25,313 nucleotides of DNA, taken from assembly GCA_002338525.1 (NCBI GenBank), contig DDIM01000018.1, positions 1 through 25,313 on the forward strand, read 5' to 3'. The DNA is from Micavibrio sp. UBA1850 (GTDB lineage: Bacteria; Pseudomonadota; Alphaproteobacteria; Micavibrionales; Micavibrionaceae). The notes under the pieces are model-generated. The model did no database searches and was not told the DNA's origin. It saw only the letters and a program-made list of their open reading frames with translations. Position numbers and translations under genes: made by a program. Positions 15,700 through 23,832 of this stretch are shown here, one piece after another; positions within the stretch are counted from its first letter, which is position 1; every line of letters begins with the position of its first letter.

Positions 15700-17313
15700 T
15701 TAAATCACCGCGTTATAGCGCCAATGTCCGATATTTGGATCTCTATATATATCAACGCTTGCGCGGATCACATCCACCTCACCCGGTGTTTCATCTCGAA
15801 GATTTTGACCATCATCACCTGACATACGTTCGTATATACCAAGCTGATCTGATTGATTATTTTGATCGAACATGAAGCCATTTTCGGCAAAAGACAGGTC
15901 AATGTCACCTGAACCCACATCCAAACCAGAATCCTGCAACGCTTGCTCCAACGCGCTACTGTCGCGTTGCAAAAGATTGTATGCCGATTCTTTTTCCGTC
16001 ATCATGCTCACCTTGATTTTATTAGCAGAATCCATTTCAAGGTTTATCTGCATGCGCCCCAACTCTGGTGGGTTTAAAAGAAATGATAGCTTTTGGTTGC
16101 CGCCTTGCTCGAATGATTTCCCAATCATTGTCGCAACCATCTGCGTTGTTTGATGCGTTTGTCCGGCCTGTTGGTTCCCTAATACACCATGTGCGTGCGA
16201 TCCACTTTGCGCAGCGTTTGACGTCGCAGGGGCTACAGACGGCGTAAATAACTTCGCTTCATAACCAACTTGTAAATCTGGCGCCATATCAGCCGTCAGT
16301 AATCCGCCTTGCACACCAGCACTCAAAGCGCTTGGTAATAACTGCCCCTGTCCATCAATAGGCTGGCCTATCAAAAGTTTTAGCGCGTTCATACCATTGC
16401 CGTTTAAGCCTTGTGCTTGCTCAGAGGCCATAAACCCTGACACTAATTGCGCAAGACCTTCAGACATACCACCTGCGCCATTATGGCCTTTGGCAAAGCT
16501 TGAAACGTTTACACCATATGTGTGCGGCTGTGCAGAGATCACCTCGCTTAAAAGCTCGCGTAGGGAGGCAACATCCTCTGCCATATCCATATCTTCAAAC
16601 CATTTACCTGCAATTAAATCTTCTGGTAAATCATCTTGGCTGTTGAACAAAAACTGCTTCATACGTTCTTGAAGCGCTGCAAGCTCATCTGCGCTGATAG
16701 CATCAAACGCCAGCGCGCCTTGCCCAGACTTCACGAGTGTAAATACACCGTTAGAAAGGTCACCTGTGCCGAACTTGTCACCCAGCGCACTAAGCTGTGC
16801 GGGTGTTAAATTAACAGCAATCAATTGCGGAAATGTTTCAGAACTTAAATTTAGCTCATTAAACGCCTCGATTTGGCTGGCAATCTGTGCCAAATCCTGC
16901 TCGCTCAATGAAAGCTGCCCTGGATAAAGAGACTCGATGGCATCCATAAACCCTGACAATCCACCGAACTGTTCAAGTATATCGGCATCAACAAGTGAAA
17001 CACGATCCATATTTGCCACTTGAGACAACTGCTCTTGCGATAATGAAACCTCTATAATCTGACCATCATCGCGCGTCAAATATACGACCTTATCCTCACT
17101 CTCGTCAGAGGCGCGCGCTTTATCTGTTTCTCGGCTTTCCTTAACAGATGCATTGTCATTTTTTGCCGCATCACGTGCCGATGCTTTTGAATCTTGTGAA
17201 GATTCAAGTGCGCGCTCAAAACCTTTATCCTTTTTCTCATGTGGAATATCAGATTTTACGGCGCCATACTCAACCTGAGGTGAAACATTTAAAAATAAAA
17301 TTGATGAAGTCAT
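15700..17313 (-). CDS. fliK: Flagellar hook-length control protein FliK
   Basis: FliK is the secreted ruler that measures hook length and switches the export gate from hook to filament substrates. The 537 residues fit the family: a long, low-complexity N-terminal and middle part rich in Ser, Asp, Gln and Leu, then the conserved Flg_hook domain near the C-terminus. That domain contains KLSFLLNPPELGRMQINLEMD (about residues 405-425), followed by the switch-domain helix SSALEQALQDSGLDVGSGDID. A GGAAGGAT ribosome site lies before the ATG. It follows the FlgN-like gene by 68 bp and is followed after 132 bp by the flagellin-related gene. The N-terminal residues are variable, as expected for a secretion signal region. 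Confidence 0.9.
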   Translation of the reverse strand: MTSSILFLNVSPQVEYGAVKSDIPHEKKDKGFERALESSQDSKASARDAAKNDNASVKESRETDKARASDESEDKVVYLTRDDGQIIEVSLSQEQLSQVANMDRVSLVDADILEQFGGLSGFMDAIESLYPGQLSLSEQDLAQIASQIEAFNELNLSSETFPQLIAVNLTPAQLSALGDKFGTGDLSNGVFTLVKSGQGALAFDAISADELAALQERMKQFLFNSQDDLPEDLIAGKWFEDMDMAEDVASLRELLSEVISAQPHTYGVNVSSFAKGHNGAGGMSEGLAQLVSGFMASEQAQGLNGNGMNALKLLIGQPIDGQGQLLPSALSAGVQGGLLTADMAPDLQVGYEAKLFTPSVAPATSNAAQSGSHAHGVLGNQQAGQTHQTTQMVATMIGKSFEQGGNQKLSFLLNPPELGRMQINLEMDSANKIKVSMMTEKESAYNLLQRDSSALEQALQDSGLDVGSGDIDLSFAENGFMFDQNNQSDQLGIYERMSGDDGQNLRDETPGEVDVIRASVDIYRDPNIGHWRYNAVI

Positions 17314-17381
17314 GGTTTATCCTTCCAGTATTTTTTTAATCTTAATCTTTGTAATCACTTAACAATCGGGTGTTCCCCGCC

Positions 17382-17852
17382 TTACACAGTATCCATTAAG
17401 CCTGAGGAGACAGTTTTATTTGCCCGTCCGCTGTAAACTTTTCCTGAGGCATCATATTGTTCACGCTGCTGAACAAGAATCTCTCTTGCTGCGGTAACAA
17501 TACGGGCATTAAGCGCTTTCACACCATCACCTCTTCGTTTCAAAGATTTCAAATTTTCATCTGAACGATCTTCGAAGTTTTTGTATGACTGCTTCAGCTC
17601 GCTTTTCAAACTTTCATCTGCCGTACTTATCTTCTCACGCATGGCATTTAATTTTTGGGCTTCTAATTCGTAATTTTTAGCCAAATTCTTTTTTTCTTGC
17701 TGTAAATCGAGAAACTTTTGACGATCCATCTTTGCGAGCGCTTCATTTTCTTGCTTTAAGACGGCATCTAACCGATCCATCATTGCAATCACACTGCTCA
17801 TTGCGCGCTCAACAGTTTCCCCACCACTTGTTACATTTTGTTGTCCTGACAT
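17382..17852 (-). CDS. FlgN-like export chaperone
   Basis: A 156-residue, almost wholly helical protein with a clear coiled coil (AMMDRLDAVLKQENEALAKMDRQKFLDLQQEKKNLAKNYELEAQKL), a pattern matching the FlgN family of chaperones for the hook-associated proteins FlgK and FlgL. The C-terminal part continues with LKSLKRRGDGVKALNARIVTAAREIL and a Ser/Thr-rich tail. AAAGGAG lies 7 nt before the ATG. It is located between flgJ and fliK, the place where FlgN-like genes are often found. Coiled-coil proteins look alike, so the family is inferred from pattern plus neighbourhood rather than from a unique motif. Confidence 0.65.
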   Translation of the reverse strand: MSGQQNVTSGGETVERAMSSVIAMMDRLDAVLKQENEALAKMDRQKFLDLQQEKKNLAKNYELEAQKLNAMREKISTADESLKSELKQSYKNFEDRSDENLKSLKRRGDGVKALNARIVTAAREILVQQREQYDASGKVYSGRANKTVSSGLMDTV

Positions 17853-17905
17853 TTCATTTCTCCTTTATTATTTCTTATTCACCTGTTGTCGCAAAACCGA
17901 ACCGC

Positions 17906-18322
17906 TCAAAGCGAGGCATCACTATCTTGCGTCGGCGCCTCGTCCTTCACCTTTACGGCCTCGACATCAGCACTTGCCGCAACATCTCCGCCGCCTTGCA
18001 TTTTAATCAGCGTATCCTTGACGTGGCTGGCCATGCCAATGCCCCCATCATTTGCCAAAGACTTCCCATACTCGTTGAGCAACATGCTTTTAAAAATTTC
18101 TTCGGCACGCCCTCCGCCAAACATCGAGTCAACCTCAACACTTTCAAACATGGGACGCATCATCTCTGTTAAAAACACCGCCTCAAAATCTCGAGCAACC
18201 GTGTCCATTTCTGAGGGGCTTTGATTGGGGCGTATTCCTCGGGTGATCTGATCCATCTTCGCAGTCCCCGACTGCGCCTCGTTCATGATCCCGACAAAGC
18301 TCTGTGAACTAAGTAAATCCAT
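17906..18322 (-). CDS. flgJ: Flagellar rod-binding protein FlgJ (N-terminal type)
   Basis: This 138-residue protein is the rod-capping/scaffold half of FlgJ. Its rod-binding domain reads ARDFEAVFLTEMMRPMFESVE (residues 43-63), then GGGRAEEIFKSMLLNEYGKSLANDGGIGMASHV, a standard signature. The muramidase domain found in enteric FlgJ is missing, which is common in alphaproteobacteria; a separate enzyme must open the peptidoglycan. Its ATG shares a base with the flgI stop (TAATG), so translation is coupled. The last 30 residues are an acidic, low-complexity tail. Confidence 0.88.
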   Translation of the reverse strand: MDLLSSQSFVGIMNEAQSGTAKMDQITRGIRPNQSPSEMDTVARDFEAVFLTEMMRPMFESVEVDSMFGGGRAEEIFKSMLLNEYGKSLANDGGIGMASHVKDTLIKMQGGGDVAASADVEAVKVKDEAPTQDSDASL

Positions 18323-19470
18323 TATAGTAACTCGATCTCTGCTTGTAGGGCACCAGCAGCCTTAATTGATTGTAAAATTGTAATCATGTCACGCGGGCCG
18401 ATCCCCAGCTTGTTCAAGCCTGTCACCAGCTCTTGTAACGTGACACCTGATTCCAAAACCGCCAACTTCGTATCATCGCCCGTGTTCACATCCACAGCTG
18501 TACGTGGCACAACAACGGTTTCACCTTGTTCTGCAAACGGGTTAGGTTGTGAGACTTGAGGCGTCTCCGTTACACGAATGGTTAAATTTCCTTGCGCAAT
18601 CGCCACAGTACTAATTTTGACATCAGAGCCCATAACAATGGTTCCTGTGTTTTCATCAATCACCACTTTTGCCACTTGATCAGGCTGCACAGGCAACTGT
18701 TCAATATCAGTGATCAAATCAACAATAGTGCCTCTGTAATTGCTTGGACGTTTCAACGTAATGCTGGCGCCATTATCTGCACTTGCAATGCTTGCGTCAG
18801 TAAAGCCATTAATCGCACGGGCAATTCGACGTGCCGTAGTAAAATCTGGATTACGAAGCGCAAGGCGCACTTCTGTCAGTTTTTCTAGGTCAAAGTTAAT
18901 TTCACGCTCGACAATAGCTCCACCTGGAATACGACCTGACGCAGGGTTGTTTTGCACAATAGTTGTGGCCGCACCTTCTGATTGAAACCCTCCAATCATA
19001 ACAGGACCTTGTCCAATCGCATAAACCTCGCCATCTGCACCCATCAACGGTGTCACAAGAAGCGTTCCGCCCCTTAAACTATCCGCATCTCCCATGGTCG
19101 ATACATTCACATCAATGCGTGATCCATTATTTGAAAATGGTGGCAATGTCGCCGTCACCATAACGGCCGCCACATTTCCTGTATTCAAATTCTGATCGCG
19201 AACATTGACGCCTAGGCGCTCAAGCATCGCTGTCAAACTTTGACGTGTAAAAGGCGCATTGTTGAGCGCATCTCCCGTCCCGTTTAATCCGACAACCAAA
19301 CCATATCCGACCAGCATATTGTCACGAACACCTTCGATATCAACGATATCCTTAATACGCGTTGTCGCGGCATGTGCCGTTGATATGGTATGAAGAGTGA
19401 CCACAAAAATCGTACCGAGCATAAGAGCCCATACGACCATCGCGCTGAATGTAATGCGATTATTTTTCAT
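18322..19470 (-). CDS. flgI: Flagellar P-ring protein FlgI
   Basis: FlgI makes the P ring, the bushing of the rod in the peptidoglycan layer. It is exported by the Sec pathway: a basic start (MKNNR), a hydrophobic core and a cleavage site after residue 34 (STAHA before ATTRIKDI). The mature protein has the family blocks RIKDIVDIEGVRDNMLVGYGLVVGLNGTGD, then PFTRQSLTAMLERLGVN and, at the end, LNKLGIGPRDMITILQSIKAAGALQAEIEL. The ATG at 19470 is preferred because AGAAGGA lies 7 nt upstream; a longer frame begins with TTG at 19503 without such support. Length from this start is 382 residues. A sigma-54 promoter lies about 60-75 bp upstream. First gene of the run flgI-flgJ-flgN-fliK. Confidence 0.96.
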   Translation of the reverse strand: MKNNRITFSAMVVWALMLGTIFVVTLHTISTAHAATTRIKDIVDIEGVRDNMLVGYGLVVGLNGTGDALNNAPFTRQSLTAMLERLGVNVRDQNLNTGNVAAVMVTATLPPFSNNGSRIDVNVSTMGDADSLRGGTLLVTPLMGADGEVYAIGQGPVMIGGFQSEGAATTIVQNNPASGRIPGGAIVEREINFDLEKLTEVRLALRNPDFTTARRIARAINGFTDASIASADNGASITLKRPSNYRGTIVDLITDIEQLPVQPDQVAKVVIDENTGTIVMGSDVKISTVAIAQGNLTIRVTETPQVSQPNPFAEQGETVVVPRTAVDVNTGDDTKLAVLESGVTLQELVTGLNKLGIGPRDMITILQSIKAAGALQAEIELL

Positions 19471-19477
19471 GTGTTTA

Positions 19478-19484
19478 TCCTTCT
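19478..19484 (-). promoter_or_regulatory. Ribosome binding site deciding the flgI start
   Basis: AGAAGGA on the minus strand, 7 nt before the ATG at 19470. The start here also gives a compact signal peptide, whereas the TTG at 19503 would add 11 mostly polar residues. Confidence 0.7.
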
Positions 19485-19530
19485 TGTTACTTGTTTTAAC
19501 CAAAATGTTATTTTTATCCGCCTTTCTCCT

Positions 19531-19546
19531 TGCGAAATACGTGCCA
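19531..19546 (-). promoter_or_regulatory. Sigma-54 promoter of the flgI operon
   Basis: On the minus strand TGGCACGTATTTCGCA matches the sigma-54 consensus TGGCACG-N4-TTGCA with one mismatch, and the invariant GG and GC are exactly 10 bp apart. The expected transcription start is near 19520, about 50 nt before the flgI ATG. The activator would be FlbD, encoded at 6481-7947. Confidence 0.8.
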
Positions 19547-19682
19547 AAACCTAAAGCACTGAAACAAATAGATTTATCTAATTATGCGAACCGCAAGTTG
19601 GTAGTTTTTACCTGACAAATTGGTATCACTAGGCAAATATGTTCTGTAGAATGAAATATAAAAATGAGCTATAATAAGAGTC

Positions 19683-20126
19683 ATGAAGATCCAAGGACCT
19701 GACAAAGCATCGAGTACATCCTCGTCAAAAAAATCCTCCAAAGCTAAAAGTGGCGATGGAAGCTTTGGCGTTATGCTCTCTGGCGATGAGGGCACTAGCC
19801 AAACAGCATCTACAGGCGCGGCACAGACTTTGACAAATGTCGAAGCCCTATTGATTGCGCAATCAACCGATGACCCTGCAGGCCGCGCGTCTAAAGGACG
19901 CATGATGGTGCGCGCCGATAAACTTTTAGATGAGCTCGATAAACTACGCCTTAATATGCTAACAGGTAACATGACAGTAGGCGACATGATTGATCTGGCT
20001 GACGTGGTTGCAAGTAACCGCGAGGGAATCGACGACCCTGAACTTGCAGCCATTCTTCAAGAAATTGACCTTCGCGCGCAAATCGAAATTGCAAAAATGC
20101 GCGTCTCACTTGAAAGCGTCGAGTAA
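19683..20126 (+). CDS. fliX: Flagellar assembly regulator FliX
   Basis: FliX in Caulobacter binds FlbD and couples its activity to completion of the early basal body. The 147-residue protein has a Ser/Lys-rich start beginning MKIQGPDK, a flexible middle, and the conserved C-terminal half with GRMMVRADKLLDELDKLRLNMLTGNM, then a LADVVASNREGIDDPELAAILQEIDLRAQIEIAKM end, which matches the family well. It is divergent from flgI, as in Caulobacter. A TATAAT at 19670-19675 sits only 8 bp before the ATG, so it is either a coincidence or would give a nearly leaderless mRNA; AAGAG nearby may act as a weak ribosome site. dksA follows 147 bp downstream on the same strand. Confidence 0.88.
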   Translation: MKIQGPDKASSTSSSKKSSKAKSGDGSFGVMLSGDEGTSQTASTGAAQTLTNVEALLIAQSTDDPAGRASKGRMMVRADKLLDELDKLRLNMLTGNMTVGDMIDLADVVASNREGIDDPELAAILQEIDLRAQIEIAKMRVSLESVE

Positions 20127-20243
20127 ACACACACATCAATATTGTTGTGCATAAGAAAAGACTCTTGCCTTTTTTTCCTCTTGCTTATATTTTTCAGCCT
20201 CTAAACTATTTATTGAGTTTAATAGCTTAATACTATTGGGTCG

Positions 20244-20264
20244 TATAATTATACTGGTAGGAGG
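20244..20264 (+). promoter_or_regulatory. dksA -10 element and ribosome site
   Basis: A perfect TATAAT (20244-20249) is followed by TAGGAGG (20258-20264), 9 nt before the dksA ATG at 20274. I see no good -35 box at normal distance, so promoter strength is unclear, while the ribosome site is strong. Confidence 0.4.
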
Positions 20265-20273
20265 ACTACACAA

Positions 20274-20705
20274 ATGGCCAACCAAGGAAGCGTACTTGTT
20301 CCACAAGACTACAAGCCAACGGATGAAGAAGAATTCATGAGTCCTATTATGACGGAGTATTTTCGTCAAAAGCTGATTAACTGGAGAGAAGAGCTTATTC
20401 GCGAATCTTCAGAAACTATCAAAACAACGCTACAAGGCGAAGAACTTAACAAGCCGGACATGGCTGACCGTGCATCTGCAGAAACTGATCACGCGCTAGA
20501 ACTTCGTACGCGTGACCGCGAGCGTAAATTGATTTCAAAAATCAACGAAGCCTTGATGCGCATTGACGAAGAAACATATGGTTATTGCGAAGAAACAGGC
20601 GAACCTATTGCGGTACGACGCTTGGACGCACGTCCAACAGCAACGCTAAGCATTGAAGCGCAAGAACGTCACGAAAAAATGGAGCGTACGCACAACGCGG
20701 ACTAA
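20274..20705 (+). CDS. dksA: RNA polymerase-binding transcription factor DksA
   Basis: DksA enters the RNA polymerase secondary channel and works with ppGpp to reset transcription in starvation. The 143-residue length is typical. The coiled coil carries the tip motif DMADRA (D62 and D65), which corresponds to the DxxDxA of the active tip. The C-terminal globular part keeps only one of four zinc-binding cysteines: C105 is present, while the other three positions read T108, S126 and A129 (GYCEETGEPI, then ATLSIEAQ). This single-cysteine form is usual among alphaproteobacteria. It has a strong TAGGAGG site and ends just before a bidirectional terminator. Confidence 0.94.
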   Translation: MANQGSVLVPQDYKPTDEEEFMSPIMTEYFRQKLINWREELIRESSETIKTTLQGEELNKPDMADRASAETDHALELRTRDRERKLISKINEALMRIDEETYGYCEETGEPIAVRRLDARPTATLSIEAQERHEKMERTHNAD

Positions 20706-20737
20706 TTTATTTTTTATAAAAAAATTCCAGACAATAA

Positions 20738-20763
20738 AAAAGGCCAGATCACTCTGGCCTTTT
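20738..20763. terminator. Bidirectional terminator between dksA and the bactofilin gene
   Basis: An 11-bp perfect stem (AAAAGGCCAGA / TCTGGCCTTTT) with a 4-nt TCAC loop. T-rich sequence follows on the plus strand and a TTTTTT run on the minus strand. It lies between two convergent genes and should end both transcripts. Confidence 0.9.
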
Positions 20764-20791
20764 GTTTATTTCAATTCTATCACAAACGAGC

Positions 20792-21565
20792 TTAGCTCGC
20801 CATTGGTAGTTCGCCGTCTGATTTTGCAGCGCCTTTACCTTTTGTCTTTTTGTTAGAAGACGTTGCCCCCATAGGCGCCAAACGACCATCAATTGTTGCG
20901 CCTGCTTCAATTTGAAGCTCGCCATATACGATAGTTCCAGTGATCACGCCAGTAGAGGCCACTGTCAAACGACCGCTTACGTTAACTTCACCTTCAAAGT
21001 GACCCGCAATTGTTGCTTCTTCAATTTCTACAGACCCGTAAAATTTACCTGATTCTGAAATCTCAAGAACTTTTGCGCCTTTCAATGCAGCCTCAACGCT
21101 ACCTTCAACAAGCAAGTGATCACATGACTCAATTTCACCAGACATTGTGATGCCTTCACCAATCACTAAGCGACGGCCGTTTCCAGATCCTGCGCCTACT
21201 GCAGGTGTTGATCCTGCGTATGTTGTTGGGTTGTATGAACCATAAGGCTTAGCAGGTGCTGCTGGCGTTGCGGCTGGTCTTTGGAATGGGCTAGAAGTTG
21301 TTGAAGTTGGAATATCAACTGACTTTTGGTCTTGTGTCGTTGTTGTTTTTTGCTCGTCGTCTTTAGTCATTGTCTGGGCATCCTTTCCAGTTTGTTGTGC
21401 CATAGTATTCGTTGTTGACCCAGCAGCTGTTGCTGATGTCATTGTTTGTGTAGCTGATTGCGGCGCCGTATTATTATTTTGTGATGATACGACAGCAACA
21501 CTTGACTGATTGTTTTGTGTACTGGTTGTTTCGTTTTGCGTTTCTGGCTTTGGTCTGTGGAACAT
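20792..21565 (-). CDS. Bactofilin family polymer-forming cytoskeletal protein
   Basis: Bactofilins polymerise without nucleotides into filaments that position cell-wall enzymes or polar structures. The core beta-helix domain spans about residues 130-235 (RRLVIGEGITMSGEIESCDHLLVEGSVEAAL, then repeated turns such as SGKFYGSVEIEEATIAGHFEGEVNVSGRLTV, ending ATIDGRLAPM). It is preceded by an unusually long, 130-residue low-complexity tail rich in Thr, Gln, Asn, Ser and Ala, and followed by a short Lys-rich C-terminus. A purine-rich ribosome region (GAAGGAAGAAGGGG) lies before the ATG. It is downstream of uvrC with a 193-bp gap, so it probably has its own promoter. Confidence 0.92.
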   Translation of the reverse strand: MFHRPKPETQNETTSTQNNQSSVAVVSSQNNNTAPQSATQTMTSATAAGSTTNTMAQQTGKDAQTMTKDDEQKTTTTQDQKSVDIPTSTTSSPFQRPAATPAAPAKPYGSYNPTTYAGSTPAVGAGSGNGRRLVIGEGITMSGEIESCDHLLVEGSVEAALKGAKVLEISESGKFYGSVEIEEATIAGHFEGEVNVSGRLTVASTGVITGTIVYGELQIEAGATIDGRLAPMGATSSNKKTKGKGAAKSDGELPMAS

Positions 21566-21600
21566 ATGTGGCCCCTTCTTCCTTCTTCAAAGTAAATACA

Positions 21601-21650
21601 GTTTCGTTAAAATCAGCTCCCCCCTTTATAAAAACATAAAGAAACGAAAC
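21601..21650. repeat. Inverted repeat upstream of the bactofilin gene
   Basis: GTTTCGTT (21601-21608) and AACGAAAC (21643-21650) are perfect reverse complements 34 nt apart. On the minus strand a TTGATC and TATAAA-like pair with 19-21 bp spacing overlaps this stretch, so the dyad might be an operator. Chance occurrence cannot be excluded. Confidence 0.35.
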
Positions 21651-21758
21651 AGATCAAACCATATATCATTAGTGTTTAAGTATGGCTGCACACTAGCATG
21701 AGATTTTTAAACTTCGCAAGAGGTTTGAGCGCATTTATAATGTAATATTATTGCGAAT

Positions 21759-23672
21759 CTAAATATCCTCATGAAAACTATAGTAAATTTTTTCTGCGAT
21801 TTTTGAGGATATCCCCTCTACATTTTTTAAATCCTCAACCCCTGCGTTCTTAACGGCATCAACAGATCCGAAGTAATGCAGCAAGGCTTTCTTTTTCTTC
21901 GCACCAATGCCCTCAATGGAATCGAGTGACGATACAATAGCAGCCTTTCCTCGTCTCGCCCTATGAGACCCAATAGCGAAACGGTGCGCCTCGTCTCGTA
22001 AGTTTTGCAGGTAGTGAAGCGTCCCATTATTGTGCGGAAGCACGAACGTATCTCTTCCTTCTATATGAAACTCTTCACGTCCCGCATTTCTGTCAGGCCC
22101 CTTTGAAATTGCAACAACATATAAATCATCCCAAATGCCTAAAGATTGTAAAACCTCGCGCACAGCACTTAATTGTCCACGCCCCCCATCAATCAAAAGT
22201 AGATCGGGAAATACCGTCCCCTTGGGTACATTGTCGGGCGTAACATTACGAAAACGACGCTGCATAACTTCACGCATCATGCCATAATCATCTGACGCAT
22301 CAGCACTTTTAATATTAAATAGGCGGTACGAAGACTTTTGAAACCCTTCAGGCGTTGAAACAATCATGCCCCCTACCATATTTGTACCAGATACATGGCT
22401 GTTGTCGTAAACCTCAATTCGCTCTGGAAAACGACCCATTTCAAATAATTTGACCATGTCATCCAAACAGCGTCGATCCTTCATGCTAACCGCCTGTTTT
22501 CTGCTCAGCGCGCTCTTGGCATTTTGCATCGCAAAATCAACAACTCTCTTTCCTGCGCCACGCTGCGGAACCACAATATCGACACGTGTGCCTCCGTTTT
22601 TATGTGACCGCTCAGATAATGCATCCACCAATAGCGTCTGGTCATTCACAGCTTCGCTTACAAACACTTTTCGTGGGATAGGCTTGTTCTCGTAAAACTG
22701 CGCTAAAAAACTTGCAAGAATGTCTGCTGTGTCATCTTCTTCAGTGTGCCTTGGAAAGTAGCTCTTGTTACCAAAATTTTGCCCACCACGAAAAAAGAAC
22801 ACCTGCATGCACGACATATTGCCTTCACGGGCGCACGCAATAACATCCGCATCCCCAATGCCTTCTACGTTGACGTCTTGTTGGATATTCAGCTGAGACA
22901 TGGCTTGAATTCGATCTCGATAGACAGCAGCTCGCTCATAATCTTGTGCCTCTGAGGCTTCATGCATTTTATCCTGAAAGCGCGCCTTGATCGTGTCGCT
23001 TTTTCCATCTAAAAAAGGTTTTAAGTCTGCAATTTGTAATTTGTACTCTTCTTTTGACACATACCCCACACATGGAGCCGTGCACCGTTTGATGTGATAT
23101 TGAAGGCAAGGACGAGACCGATTGTCAAAATTGTTATCCGTACAATTACGTAACATAAATGCTTTTTGCAAAATCGCCATTGTACGGTTTACCGCGCCAG
23201 CAGACGCGAAAGGACCATAAAAAATGCCCTTCCCTTTTTTCGCACCTCGGTGCTTATCAAGGCGCGGAAAATCATGCGTTGTGTCGAGGTACATATAGGG
23301 AAAGGTTTTGTCATCTCGAAGCAGAATATTATAGCGTGGTTTAAGCTTTTTAATCAGGTTGCTCTCCAGCAACAAAGCCTCTACCTCGGTATGTGTATGA
23401 ACGACCTCCATGTGGCGGGTTTCTGATACCATACGTTGTAGCCTTACGGGTAGGTTTTCAATACGTATGTAATTCATCACGCGTCTTTTTAAACGCTTGG
23501 CCTTTCCAACATATAAAACATCCCCCTCCTTATTAAGCATACGATACACCCCCGGTGTATCCGGCAAAGACTTAGCAAAATCAGTAATATAGCTACGCCC
23601 TGTAGCTAAGCCTCCTGAGGGGACGATTTCAGGGCTTTTCCCTGTATCTAACTGATCGTTTTCATTATCCAT
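21759..23672 (-). CDS. uvrC: Excinuclease ABC subunit C (UvrC)
   Basis: UvrC makes both incisions in nucleotide excision repair after UvrAB find the lesion. The 637 residues contain, in order, the GIY-YIG nuclease (DTPGVYRMLNKEGDVLYVGKAK, about residues 38-60), a Cys cluster (CTAPCVGYV), the UVR motif for UvrB contact (KMHEASEAQDYERAAVYRDRIQAM), and the RNase H-like endonuclease (IEVYDNSHVSGTNMVGGMIV, then LLIDGGRGQLSAV). Two helix-hairpin-helix repeats lie at the end (IEGIGAKKKKALL and VEGISSKIAEKI). The ATG lacks a clear ribosome site. It is divergent from the pentapeptide-repeat gene and upstream of the bactofilin gene. Confidence 0.97.
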   Translation of the reverse strand: MDNENDQLDTGKSPEIVPSGGLATGRSYITDFAKSLPDTPGVYRMLNKEGDVLYVGKAKRLKRRVMNYIRIENLPVRLQRMVSETRHMEVVHTHTEVEALLLESNLIKKLKPRYNILLRDDKTFPYMYLDTTHDFPRLDKHRGAKKGKGIFYGPFASAGAVNRTMAILQKAFMLRNCTDNNFDNRSRPCLQYHIKRCTAPCVGYVSKEEYKLQIADLKPFLDGKSDTIKARFQDKMHEASEAQDYERAAVYRDRIQAMSQLNIQQDVNVEGIGDADVIACAREGNMSCMQVFFFRGGQNFGNKSYFPRHTEEDDTADILASFLAQFYENKPIPRKVFVSEAVNDQTLLVDALSERSHKNGGTRVDIVVPQRGAGKRVVDFAMQNAKSALSRKQAVSMKDRRCLDDMVKLFEMGRFPERIEVYDNSHVSGTNMVGGMIVSTPEGFQKSSYRLFNIKSADASDDYGMMREVMQRRFRNVTPDNVPKGTVFPDLLLIDGGRGQLSAVREVLQSLGIWDDLYVVAISKGPDRNAGREEFHIEGRDTFVLPHNNGTLHYLQNLRDEAHRFAIGSHRARRGKAAIVSSLDSIEGIGAKKKKALLHYFGSVDAVKNAGVEDLKNVEGISSKIAEKIYYSFHEDI

Positions 23673-23690
23673 TTAATTAAAATAGTGTGT

Positions 23691-23730
23691 TGCATACAAA
23701 TGAACAAGTCTGAAAATGCTTCTGTATGCA
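23691..23730. repeat. Inverted repeat in the uvrC/pentapeptide divergent region
   Basis: TGCATAC (23691-23697) and GTATGCA (23724-23730) are perfect reverse complements whose centres are 33 bp apart, about three helical turns. The location between two divergent genes suits a regulator that bends or loops DNA; no known LexA site is visible. Confidence 0.4.
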
Positions 23731-23747
23731 CGTGATATGAAAATACC

Positions 23748-23777
23748 TTGACAGTTAAAAACAAAAGCCGTTATTGA
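23748..23777 (+). promoter_or_regulatory. Possible promoter of the pentapeptide-repeat gene
   Basis: A perfect -35 box TTGACA (23748-23753) is followed after 18 bp by a weak -10 box TATTGA (23772-23777). The leader to the ATG at 23833 would be about 50 nt. Confidence 0.4.
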
Positions 23778-23832
23778 TCGAAAACTTGATAAATAACAAC
23801 AATAAAAAACCAATGCTGGGAAACTAAAAACT

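Noticed and set aside
17732..18172. 146-codon plus-strand ORF opposite flgJ and the FlgN-like gene
   Set aside because: Spans two supported genes and their junction on the other strand; His-rich, with no known motif.
19670..19675. TATAAT directly before fliX as its promoter
   Set aside because: Only 8 bp before the ATG and without a -35 box, so it would imply a nearly leaderless message; noted in the fliX entry instead of listed as a promoter.
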